This document shows, one piece after another, positions 39,328 through 47,439 of a stretch of 64,000 bases of DNA. The stretch covers positions 23,178 through 87,177 of IMG/VR virus record IMGVR_UViG_3300025655_000022. One strand, written 5' to 3'. Origin of the DNA: a virus. Position 1 is the stretch's first letter. The number at the start of each line of letters is the position of its first letter. The position numbers and the translations under genes are program-made. A model generated the notes under the pieces. The model did not search any database and was not told where the DNA came from. It was given only the letters and a program-made list of their open reading frames with translations.

Positions 39328-39633
39328 TTAGAACCCTAACACTTCTCGCAACGTTTCTAACTGAGGCAAATATATGTTTTTGCCCAGTGTAAAATCACCC
39401 AGAGGATCGACCAGTGTATTAGGGTTACGCTGCGCAAATACCCACCAGAGTTCGCTGTAACCATATAAATCATAGGCCAACAAATCGGGACGCAGGTTGT
39501 ATACCTGGTTGATTGTGAATAACCGATCATCAGCATTTTTGGGTATGCTGCGATTTACCATTAGATCCAGATAAAATTCGTTAGTACCGGTGTTATAATA
39601 TGGGCTAACTGATGTGTATTTTACTTTTGCCAT
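39328..39633 (-). CDS. 53: Baseplate wedge protein gp53
   Basis: The 101-residue protein has the gp53 pattern: LDLMVNRSIPKNADDRLF, NLRPDLLAYDLYGYSELWWVFAQRN (in two parts) and DPLGDFTLGKNIYLP. gp53 locks wedges together during T4 baseplate assembly and carries a LysM-like fold. The stop lies 1 base before the next start and the gene start overlaps the upstream stop. It is shorter than T4 gp53 (about 196 residues), which is normal for aquatic T4-like phages. Confidence 0.8.
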   Translation of the reverse strand: MAKVKYTSVSPYYNTGTNEFYLDLMVNRSIPKNADDRLFTINQVYNLRPDLLAYDLYGYSELWWVFAQRNPNTLVDPLGDFTLGKNIYLPQLETLREVLGF

Positions 39634-41792
39634 TACCAGAATCCTTTCTTGGTTAAGTCACCATATGCATATTTTCTGAGGCTGAATTGATTGCTGATGC
39701 GATCTCTGCTGTCCACTGGGTGGAATGTAAGTTGTATGCCAATCTTGGTGGGCACATAAGTTTCGTCTTGTGAAATTTTAGTAACACCTTCAAATGCCAA
39801 ATCAAAATCAGGTATCGTGGGTGGTGCACCTGACTCCAATTTACTAGTTATTAATCGTGTAATTTTGCTACTCCAGGATTGATAGCCCATGGCTGTGTCT
39901 GTTCTGCCCACAAAGTTATTGGTGTTAGGTCCAGCATAAGCACGCACATAATCCACATTATCAGGAATAGTATAGTTAAATGTACTTAACACACACGGAT
40001 GTTCAGCAAATTGAAAATCACCAAAACCATTCATGTATAACAATGGTGGTGGAACACCCCTGCGCTGGTCCTGACCATAAAACATTTTGGTAGCAGATTT
40101 AAAAAAATGAATGGCTGCTAACAAATAATTAGCTTCGTCAGTATCTTGCGCTGTAAATGTTCCATTGACAACAATGTCACCTATTTGACTGCCCTGATAA
40201 AAAAATCCACGATAGTTACTGTGTGTCAATGCATAACTTGCATAGTTTGCCATATGTGGGACGGTAATGCTAGGAGTATATGGAAAAATTACCCCATCTG
40301 TTTTTTTAAGTGGTGCCAACACATGTGCATTGTGCATGAGCGGATCATTATACAGATAGTCGCTGAATGGACTTAGTCTGATTTTAAATCTCCAGTCTTT
40401 TTTGTCGTAGTTTCGATTGTTTGATTTTCTTGCTTCACGAATACTGATTGGTGGTTCAGGTGTTTCATCAAACGATAACTCAAACTCATCAAACAATTGT
40501 TCTGCTTCAACGTCTGTGAACTCATCATCAACCGGAATTGGTTCGCCCAGATAATTGGAAGTTCCTCCAATAGGAACACACACTCCGTCAGTGTCATCAT
40601 ACTCTTCCTGACCAATGATACACCCAAAATCATCATATTGTGGTTCTTGAGTTACTGTGGTGTCGCCATAGTTCCAGTTGTCTGGTAGATCTTCTCTGGG
40701 AACCCATTCACCAAGATCGTCGTTGTAAACAAACTCGTTTTGGTCTCTGGCTTGCCAATCTTCGGGACGGTCTGTGCGCGGTACATATTCGCCTAGACTG
40801 TCATCATACCATAGATTAGGATCGTCTGCTGGATTCTCATAGTAATCGTATTCGCCTTCGACACCTGCTTCATATGCATCTCTGTCTGCTAGTTGTTGGT
40901 TAATGCTTGCTTGTGTATTTGCTCGATATGCATCAACTGCGGCATCTGGATCCCCATAATCAGCCAACGATGATGCTGGATCTGTTCCTGAAACCGACTG
41001 TTGACTATATGCAGTTTCAGTCGGAGACGCAAAGTTGTTGGTTGTTGAGTTAATGCTGGTTGTAGAAGTACCGGGCACATTTAAAGATGTGGCATTTTGT
41101 TGCGCAGATGCATACTCAGAATTTGCTGTTTGATATGCTGCATTCGCTGCTTTATAATCAGGATGATTAAGCACGTCTGCACCAGATACCCCTTGCGCTT
41201 TCAATCTGTCAATGGTTTCTTTTTTATCTTGTTGTGCATTATATAGGTCTTCATCAGCATTTGATAACCTTTCGTTAGCTGCTTTCTGTGCTGCTGTTGG
41301 CGCATAATCCGGAACACTGGTTTTGGTTACTGTTCGCGTAAATGTGGGTGTATTCGTCGTTACATTGGCATCTCCTCCACTAGAAGTAACTGTCTGTTCT
41401 GTTCTGCTAGTTGGAGTTTGTGTTACCGAGCTTGTGGTTTTTGTGCCACTTGGGCTAATTCCTGGTGACTGTGTTGGGGGTTGCTGAGATGCTTGTTGTA
41501 ATTCTAAACGTGTGCGGCTGTCAGTTGCAGCAGAAGGCACAGAACTCCCACCAAAATCAATTTCTGCTGCTTCGCCTGGTTCAACAGAATTCTTTTTTAA
41601 TATTACAACAGTCTGATTAGCCTGATTAATCTGATTGGTTAATGCTTGATACTGTGGATCTGAGCGCCAGGAAGTTACACCTTTTGCTTGTAGATCACTT
41701 CTGAGTTTGTTACGTGCGCTAACAGCAGCGGCTCGATCCGCCTCTGCATCACTAAGTGCTTGATTGTAACCTTCATAATCAAATATAGCCAT
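39633..41792 (-). CDS. Baseplate tube-cap type protein, gp48/gp54-like C-terminus
   Basis: The 719-residue product is taken from ATG 41792, because a late promoter lies between it and the alternative ATG 41816, and an AAGGA ribosome site lies 10 bases before it. The first ~450 residues are low complexity, with coiled-coil-like Ala/Gln stretches and acidic runs. The folded C-terminus has GVIFPYTPSITVPHMANYAS, THSNYRGFFYQGSQIGDIVV and GTFTAQDTDEANYLLAAIHF, a block found in tail-tube-associated baseplate proteins of aquatic T4-like phages. The gp48/54 assignment is likely but not certain. It is the first gene of the leftward baseplate operon. Confidence 0.55.
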   Translation of the reverse strand: MAIFDYEGYNQALSDAEADRAAAVSARNKLRSDLQAKGVTSWRSDPQYQALTNQINQANQTVVILKKNSVEPGEAAEIDFGGSSVPSAATDSRTRLELQQASQQPPTQSPGISPSGTKTTSSVTQTPTSRTEQTVTSSGGDANVTTNTPTFTRTVTKTSVPDYAPTAAQKAANERLSNADEDLYNAQQDKKETIDRLKAQGVSGADVLNHPDYKAANAAYQTANSEYASAQQNATSLNVPGTSTTSINSTTNNFASPTETAYSQQSVSGTDPASSLADYGDPDAAVDAYRANTQASINQQLADRDAYEAGVEGEYDYYENPADDPNLWYDDSLGEYVPRTDRPEDWQARDQNEFVYNDDLGEWVPREDLPDNWNYGDTTVTQEPQYDDFGCIIGQEEYDDTDGVCVPIGGTSNYLGEPIPVDDEFTDVEAEQLFDEFELSFDETPEPPISIREARKSNNRNYDKKDWRFKIRLSPFSDYLYNDPLMHNAHVLAPLKKTDGVIFPYTPSITVPHMANYASYALTHSNYRGFFYQGSQIGDIVVNGTFTAQDTDEANYLLAAIHFFKSATKMFYGQDQRRGVPPPLLYMNGFGDFQFAEHPCVLSTFNYTIPDNVDYVRAYAGPNTNNFVGRTDTAMGYQSWSSKITRLITSKLESGAPPTIPDFDLAFEGVTKISQDETYVPTKIGIQLTFHPVDSRDRISNQFSLRKYAYGDLTKKGFW

Positions 41793-41816
41793 ATCAATAA
41801 TGTGTCCTTGTGTCAT

Positions 41817-41823
41817 TATTTAT
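41817..41823 (-). promoter_or_regulatory. T4-type late promoter (CATAAATAATG) for the baseplate operon
   Basis: The - strand reads GACATAAATAATGAC. The ATAAATA core lies 24 bases before ATG 41792, with AAGGA (41803-41807) between them. This places transcription start after the alternative ATG 41816 and supports the shorter protein. Confidence 0.75.
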
Positions 41824-41859
41824 GTCACCCATTAACTGCGTATATAATGCAAAAAAATA

Positions 41860-41889
41860 TTGACATCATACACAAATTTGTTATATAAT
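41860..41889 (+). promoter_or_regulatory. Near-consensus sigma70 promoter for the gp55 gene
   Basis: TTGACA at 41860-41865 and TATAAT at 41884-41889 are separated by 18 bases, both full consensus. The TATAAT ends 25 bases before ATG 41914. This fits host-polymerase-driven early transcription of gp55. Confidence 0.8.
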
Positions 41890-41913
41890 AAGTGTATTAT
41901 TATAGGAGATTCA

Positions 41914-42816
41914 ATGAATCAACCAAAACAGAAAAGAGTAAACTATCTAAACAACAAAGATATACTGGCAGAAATTCACAAAAGTAAGAACACATTTTGC
42001 TCTTACCGAGACAAGATTACAGACAGCGATTTTGATTTAATTTTAGAACCGGACGAAAACGGCAAGACCGGACTTGAAAAGATCAACGTTCGTACACTAA
42101 AAGAAGCACGTGACAATCGTGCCACACGTTTGTCTAAACTCACAGGCGAAACTGTAGATCCAAAATCTATTACTAACGAAGATATTGTTATTCGTGTAAT
42201 GACCGACGAACACGTTCCGCTAGGACCTAAGAAGCGTACAAAAGCAAGCACTAAACCTAAGAAAAAGAAAGCAGCAGACTTGCTTGATGATTTAGATCTA
42301 GATGAAGACACCGACGACACAGATGTTGATGCTAACGATCCCGATGTAGAAATGGTTCCAGTTCGTTGTAACTTTCCGCCATTCAAGCATTATAGAATCG
42401 ACGCAGATGGTAACCCGTTCGAAGTAGGCCGTAGTCACTGGCGTGGTGATTTTGAAACTGGACACTTTAGTAAGAGTCACGGACGTGTTACAGATAAACT
42501 TGCTATGATGTATATGAAGTTATGTGAACGTTATGCTACACGTTCTAACTGGCGTGGATACACTTATAATGACGAAATGCGTTCGCAAGCTCTGCTTCAA
42601 CTTTGTCAAATTGGCTTACAGTTTAACGAAGCAAAATCACTGAATCCATTTGCTTATTACACAGCAGCAGTTACTAACTCATTTACCCGTGTACTAAACA
42701 TTGAAAAGAAAATGCAGAATATTCGTGACGATATTCTTGAACAGCATGGCCTTGACCCGAGTTGGACTCGCCAATTTGCAAATGAGAATGTTGACGGGAA
42801 ATATTTAGGGGATTAA
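41914..42816 (+). CDS. 55: Late transcription sigma factor gp55
   Basis: The 300-residue product starts at ATG 41914, preceded by TAGGAGA 6 bases upstream; earlier in-frame starts lie inside the promoter. The C-terminal part (LAMMYMKLCERYATRSNWRG, MRSQALLQLCQIGLQFNEAK, FAYYTAAVTNSFTRVLNIEK) is the sigma region-2 core of gp55, which recognises the TATAAATA late promoter with the sliding clamp. N-terminally it has a longer basic and acidic segment (KKRTKASTKPKKKKAADLL, then DDLDLDEDTDDTD), typical of the aquatic members, where T4 gp55 is only about 185 residues. It is the first gene of the rightward block. Confidence 0.88.
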   Translation: MNQPKQKRVNYLNNKDILAEIHKSKNTFCSYRDKITDSDFDLILEPDENGKTGLEKINVRTLKEARDNRATRLSKLTGETVDPKSITNEDIVIRVMTDEHVPLGPKKRTKASTKPKKKKAADLLDDLDLDEDTDDTDVDANDPDVEMVPVRCNFPPFKHYRIDADGNPFEVGRSHWRGDFETGHFSKSHGRVTDKLAMMYMKLCERYATRSNWRGYTYNDEMRSQALLQLCQIGLQFNEAKSLNPFAYYTAAVTNSFTRVLNIEKKMQNIRDDILEQHGLDPSWTRQFANENVDGKYLGD

Positions 42817-42877
42817 AACAAATTAATGTTTGATAAAAGTATCGGTTATCAACAAACAAGTTATTGGAGATTTTTGA

Positions 42878-43891
42878 GTGAGCTTATTCAAACGAGCAGC
42901 AATTTTTACCGATATTCACTTCGGGCTAAAGAATAATAGCATTACACATTTACAAGACTGCGAAAGTTTTGTGGATTGGTTTATTGATTTAGCCAAAAGT
43001 AAAAATTGCGAAACCGGAATGTTTCTCGGTGATTGGCATCATCATCGTGCTAGTATTAACCTACAGACATTAAATTTTAGTTTGCGCAGTTTAGAGAAAT
43101 TGAGTGCTGCATTTGATCGGTTTTATTTCTTGCCCGGTAATCACGATCTTTATTATAGAGACAAACGTGACATTCACGGTGCAGAGTGGGCGAAGCATTT
43201 GCCCAACATTCATGTTGTTAATGATTGGTTTACTGATGGCGATGTAACTATTGTTCCGTGGCTAGTTGGTGATGATCATAAGCGTATTCAAAAGATTACA
43301 TCCAAGTATGTGTTTGGTCATTTTGAACTACCGCACTTTAAAATGAATGCAATGGTAGAAATGCCCGACACCGGCGAAGTTAACGCAGATGATTTCAAAG
43401 GTGTTGAACGTGTGTTTAGTGGGCACTTTCATATGCGTCAAAATAAGGGTAATATTTCGTACATTGGCAATGCGTTCCCACATAACTTTGCTGACGCTGG
43501 TGATGAACAGCGTGGTGCTACAATCTTAGAATGGGGGCAGAACCCAGAGTTCTTTGCGTGGGATCAACAACCAACATATCGTGTTGTTGATTTGTCAGCG
43601 TTAATCGATCATGCCGACCAAATTCTAAAACCTAATATGTATGTTCGTGTTAATTTGGATATTAATGTAAGTTACGAAGAAGCAAACTTTATTAAAGAAA
43701 CATTTGTAAACAGTTACGGTGTTAGAGAAATTAGCCTTTTGCCAAAATCTAAAAATCAAGAGCACGAATTAGATTCATCAGACTCCGTTATGTTTCACTC
43801 AGTTGACCAAATTATCACAGAACAATTAACAAATATAGACTCTGATTTTTATAATAAGCAATTATTGTTAGAAATTTATAGGAATTTATGA
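42878..43891 (+). CDS. 47: Recombination endonuclease subunit gp47 (Mre11/SbcD-like)
   Basis: The 337-residue protein begins at GTG 42878 with a GGAG site 9 bases before it. It carries metallophosphoesterase motifs in order: TDIH (11-14), GDWHHH (51-56), GNHD (87-90), GHFE (147-150) and SGHFH (181-185), the two-metal nuclease of the Mre11 family. In T4, gp47 with gp46 processes double-strand ends for recombination-dependent replication. The partner gp46 follows, but a two-part TEK gene is inserted between them, which is unusual. Confidence 0.9.
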   Translation: MSLFKRAAIFTDIHFGLKNNSITHLQDCESFVDWFIDLAKSKNCETGMFLGDWHHHRASINLQTLNFSLRSLEKLSAAFDRFYFLPGNHDLYYRDKRDIHGAEWAKHLPNIHVVNDWFTDGDVTIVPWLVGDDHKRIQKITSKYVFGHFELPHFKMNAMVEMPDTGEVNADDFKGVERVFSGHFHMRQNKGNISYIGNAFPHNFADAGDEQRGATILEWGQNPEFFAWDQQPTYRVVDLSALIDHADQILKPNMYVRVNLDINVSYEEANFIKETFVNSYGVREISLLPKSKNQEHELDSSDSVMFHSVDQIITEQLTNIDSDFYNKQLLLEIYRNL

Positions 43892-43919
43892 AGGCACTAA
43901 ATTATAGAATATTTTAACT

Positions 43920-44474
43920 ATGGCTAATGTAACAAAAAACTTTCTTAGCGAAATTTCAAAGCATGTTAATATTCTCGCTAATATCAGTCTAATACTTATA
44001 GATGATGATTTTGAAAAACTTCGCTCGATTTTATTAAGAACAAAAAAAGAAACTTTTCAACACAACGATTATTATGTTATATGTCACGGTGATACAGACT
44101 TTTATCTTCCTGGAAGCCCTTATGGATTATCTATTTTTAATCTTGTTAGGACATTCCAAGAAGTTGACATTTCGTTAGGGCGTGTAATTTTTGTAACTGA
44201 TCATTTAGGTATCGAAGAAGAATTTAAATTCCTTATTCCTCAAAAATTACATCAGTTTGATTTACCATTGATCATCGATAATTGTATGAGCGCATCGTCA
44301 GACCTAATGCTAGATAATTTTTGTTATCCAGATATTAATGTTAATCCAGCTAAAATTAAAAAACATGCGTTATGCATGATGGGGGCAAAAAGAATTCATC
44401 GCAACGGATTATTTCATTTTTTAAAAAATAATAACCTATTAGAAAAAATTGTAACATCCTATAATAATACGTGA
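43920..44474 (+). CDS. N-terminal half of a split TEK-family glycosyltransferase-like protein
   Basis: The 184-residue product ends with HALCMMGAKRIHRNGLFHFL and NNNLLEKIVTSYNN. These match the middle of the intact paralogue at 4030-5085 (YKYMCLNRKPKPHRIRIVES, HNNLLDDGIVTLGLNN). The protein stops where the paralogue enters its C-terminal half. The stop TGA overlaps the GTG start of the next ORF. The part lost here is carried by that next ORF, so the original gene seems to have been split in two. It lies between gp47 and gp46. Confidence 0.6.
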   Translation: MANVTKNFLSEISKHVNILANISLILIDDDFEKLRSILLRTKKETFQHNDYYVICHGDTDFYLPGSPYGLSIFNLVRTFQEVDISLGRVIFVTDHLGIEEEFKFLIPQKLHQFDLPLIIDNCMSASSDLMLDNFCYPDINVNPAKIKKHALCMMGAKRIHRNGLFHFLKNNNLLEKIVTSYNNT

Positions 44475-45028
44475 TCATGAAACATAGAATATACACTAAA
44501 CCATTTACTAGAATTAACGAAAATTGGAATACCTATGGAGAGCTAAACACTTTACCAACTGATGAAAAATATTCAGACAACATTATCACCGGCTCTGCTA
44601 ACGGACATCATATTAACAGACATAATGATATTGTCAAAGACTTTTATCAATTAATTGGTATTGACATTGTTACCGAAACCGTGTTCGATTACAAATATCC
44701 GCGGATATCTGAAAAAATAATTCGTCCTATAATTAACAAAAGACCGTTTTTAGTTGTAGGTGCACCTAACACACTAAAATTTTTATGCAGCAAAGGTTTT
44801 CAAACTTTTGCTCCATTTATTAATGAAGATTATGACCAAATAGTTGATCCAGTGTATCGTATGAAATTTTTACTTGACGAAATAACCCGATTAACACAAA
44901 TGCCCATTGACAAAATAAAAGATTTTGTGTTAGAGTATACACCTATCTTGAATCATAATTTTAATATTTTAAAAGACTTAGAGCAGCAAGAACTAAAGTC
45001 AATTTCAAAATTATTATCAAAATTATAA
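44471..45028 (+). CDS. C-terminal half of the split TEK-family protein
   Basis: The 185-residue product begins at GTG 44471, overlapping the upstream TGA by 4 bases (GTGA); ATG 44477 is an alternative. It contains ISEKIIRPIINKRPFLVVGAP and KGFQTFAPFINEDYD, the C-terminal block of the TEK family, with TEK changed to SEK. Two stop codons lie in its frame just before the GTG, so it is a separate translation unit. If the two halves bind each other, they could remain functional; otherwise this is a decaying gene. It is 12 bases upstream of gp46. Confidence 0.6.
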   Translation: MIMKHRIYTKPFTRINENWNTYGELNTLPTDEKYSDNIITGSANGHHINRHNDIVKDFYQLIGIDIVTETVFDYKYPRISEKIIRPIINKRPFLVVGAPNTLKFLCSKGFQTFAPFINEDYDQIVDPVYRMKFLLDEITRLTQMPIDKIKDFVLEYTPILNHNFNILKDLEQQELKSISKLLSKL

Positions 45029-45040
45029 ACAAATAAATTA

Positions 45041-46798
45041 ATGATAACAATTCGCACATTAACCGTTAAAAACTTTATGAGCGTAGGCAATGCTACGCAA
45101 GCAGTTCATTTTGACCGCAATGATCTAACCCTGGTGTTAGGTAATAATATGGACTTAGGTGGCGATGGCGCTCGTAATGGCACAGGTAAGACTACTATTA
45201 TTAACGCACTTTCGTATGCGTTTTACGGTGTAGCACTGACTAACATTAAACGAGATAACTTAATTAACAAAACAAATTCTAAAGGCATGCTTTGCTCTGT
45301 AGAGTTTGAGTACGCTGGCAAAGAGTACAGAATTGAGCGTGGGCGCAAGCCTAACGTATTAAAGTTCTATATTGAAAATGAAGAACAAGAATCAACAGAT
45401 AACGCCCAGGGTGATTCGCGAGAAACACAAAAAGCTATTGAGGAATTGCTAGGTATAAGCCACACTATGTTCAAGCATATTGTGGCTTTGAACACGTATA
45501 CCGAACCTTTCCTCAGTATGCGGGCCAACGATCAGCGTGATATTATCGAGCAATTGCTTGGCATCACATTGCTCACCGAAAAAGCAGAGCAACTAAAAGA
45601 GCAGTCTAAAAATACAAAAGACCTCAAAAAAGAAGAAGAGTTGCGTATTCAAGCAGTTATGGATGCTAATCAACGTATTCAAGATCAAATCGATTCGGTT
45701 AGACGTCGGCAACGTATGTGGTTAGATAATCAACAAAAAGATGTTGCCGATTATGAAGCATCCATTGAAGCTCTTGAACACATTGATATTGAAGCAGAAG
45801 TAAAAGCGTTTGCTGAAATTGATGCATATAACGAAAAGAAAACACAAATTGATACACTACAAGTATATCAAACCTCAATCGACGCCGAGAATAAGCGTCT
45901 TGGAACTAAAATTCAAAAATTAGAAAAAGAAATTGCTTCACTAAAGGATCACAAGTGTCATGCGTGCGGTCAAGAGTTACACGATGCTAAACATGAAGAA
46001 ATTTTAGCAGACAAAGAAGGCGATCTACAACAAGCAGCACTTCAAATTGTTACCAATGAAGGTCAATGGGACGAAGCACATCAAGGATTACAAGCACTAG
46101 GCGAACTTGGATCAAAGCCGCAAACGTTTTATAAAACATTACAAGAAGCATTGGAGCATAAAAATACACTAGAAACTGCTCGTGCGCAGCTAGAAACACG
46201 TCGCAATGAAACAGACCCATATAGTGAGCAAATTACAGAAATGGAAGAACAAGCGTTACAAGAAGTTTCATATGATCGTGTAAATGAGTTAGCACATTTA
46301 CAAGAGCATCAAGAGTTCTTGCTTAAATTGCTCACTAACAAGGATTCGTTTATTCGTAAAAAGATTATTGATCAGAATCTAGCGTATCTAAACTCTCGGT
46401 TAACGCATTATCTTGACAAAATTGGATTAAGACATACAGTACAGTTCTTAAATGATCTTTCTGTAGAAATTACCGATCTAGGACGAGATTTGGATTTTGA
46501 TAACTTATCGCGTGGTGAACGTAACAGACTTATATTAAGTTTGTCATGGGCATTCCGTGATGTTTGGGAATCTCTATACCAACCAATTAATGTTGTATTT
46601 GTTGACGAGCTAATCGACAATGGACTAGATTCGCAAGGTGTTGAAAACGCATTAGGTATCTTAAAACACATGACTCGCGAGCGTTCTAAGAGTGTGTGGC
46701 TTGTTTCGCACAAAGATGAACTTATTGGACGTGTACACAATACATTAACAGTAGTAAAAGAAAACGGGTTCACAACATACGATACAACCGATGCCTAA
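45041..46798 (+). CDS. 46: Recombination endonuclease subunit gp46 (Rad50/SbcC-like ATPase)
   Basis: The 585-residue protein has the Walker A GARNGTGKTT at residues 43-52, long coiled-coil arms, a zinc hook CHACG (C306, C309), the ABC signature LSRGERNR near 489-496 and Walker B NVVFVDEL near 516-523. With gp47 it forms the Rad50/Mre11-type complex that resects DNA ends. The length matches T4 gp46 (560). The stop overlaps the next start by 8 bases (46791-46798), so the nuclease gene is coupled. Confidence 0.92.
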   Translation: MITIRTLTVKNFMSVGNATQAVHFDRNDLTLVLGNNMDLGGDGARNGTGKTTIINALSYAFYGVALTNIKRDNLINKTNSKGMLCSVEFEYAGKEYRIERGRKPNVLKFYIENEEQESTDNAQGDSRETQKAIEELLGISHTMFKHIVALNTYTEPFLSMRANDQRDIIEQLLGITLLTEKAEQLKEQSKNTKDLKKEEELRIQAVMDANQRIQDQIDSVRRRQRMWLDNQQKDVADYEASIEALEHIDIEAEVKAFAEIDAYNEKKTQIDTLQVYQTSIDAENKRLGTKIQKLEKEIASLKDHKCHACGQELHDAKHEEILADKEGDLQQAALQIVTNEGQWDEAHQGLQALGELGSKPQTFYKTLQEALEHKNTLETARAQLETRRNETDPYSEQITEMEEQALQEVSYDRVNELAHLQEHQEFLLKLLTNKDSFIRKKIIDQNLAYLNSRLTHYLDKIGLRHTVQFLNDLSVEITDLGRDLDFDNLSRGERNRLILSLSWAFRDVWESLYQPINVVFVDELIDNGLDSQGVENALGILKHMTRERSKSVWLVSHKDELIGRVHNTLTVVKENGFTTYDTTDA

Positions 46799-47426
46799 TA
46801 TTTTTAATTTGAGTCAAATTGACGAGTATCAGCTTGAAATTACTGCGTGGGTAAATTACAATTTTGAGCAGAATATATTACAAGGTATAAGTAAGCACGT
46901 GCCAAGTCCACAGAAAGCAAAAGGTAGTAATTGGGAAAGAGATGTTGCTAGACGACTTTCTGAAATCTACAATGAAACCTTTATTAGAGTTCCAGGATCT
47001 GGTGCGTATGTAGGCGGCTTAAATGCTGCTCGCAAAGAATTTTTACACGAAGGCACTATACGAGTCCTTAAAGGAGACATTGTTCCTCCGTTAAGTTTTC
47101 CTCGTTTTAATGCTGAGTGTAAAAGTTATAAAGAATTTCCGTGGCATCAACTATATACAGGCGACTGCAAAGTTCTTGACGGTTGGATAACTCAGTGCTT
47201 GGATGCAGCGGACGAAGGCGACGTGAATTTATTATTCATGAAGTTCAACCGTAAAGGCACATTTTTGGCATTTGAAGACAGGCATAAGGCACATTTTAAA
47301 ATAGAAAATTACACCTGTTACAGTCCATTATCAGAGTCCCTGGGAGGACCTTGGATCGTAACAGATTTGGGCACATTCTTAGGCATAAGGCAAAACACAG
47401 ACAAACTGAATGAGTTGTGTGCATAA
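46791..47426 (+). CDS. PD-(D/E)XK nuclease-type protein (possible Holliday junction resolvase)
   Basis: The 211-residue protein begins inside the end of gp46. Its nuclease core is KGSNWERDVARRLSEIY (E49), RVPGSGAYVGG, then GDI (D96) and ECK (E109, K111), the E...D...ExK pattern of archaeal Hjc-like resolvases and related nucleases. Position after gp47/gp46 fits a DNA recombination or repair role. T4 uses the unrelated endonuclease VII for branched DNA, so this gene could supply a different solution, but function is inferred. It is followed by the non-coding region at 47440. Confidence 0.6.
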   Translation: MPNIFNLSQIDEYQLEITAWVNYNFEQNILQGISKHVPSPQKAKGSNWERDVARRLSEIYNETFIRVPGSGAYVGGLNAARKEFLHEGTIRVLKGDIVPPLSFPRFNAECKSYKEFPWHQLYTGDCKVLDGWITQCLDAADEGDVNLLFMKFNRKGTFLAFEDRHKAHFKIENYTCYSPLSESLGGPWIVTDLGTFLGIRQNTDKLNELCA

Positions 47427-47439
47427 CACAATACTAAAT

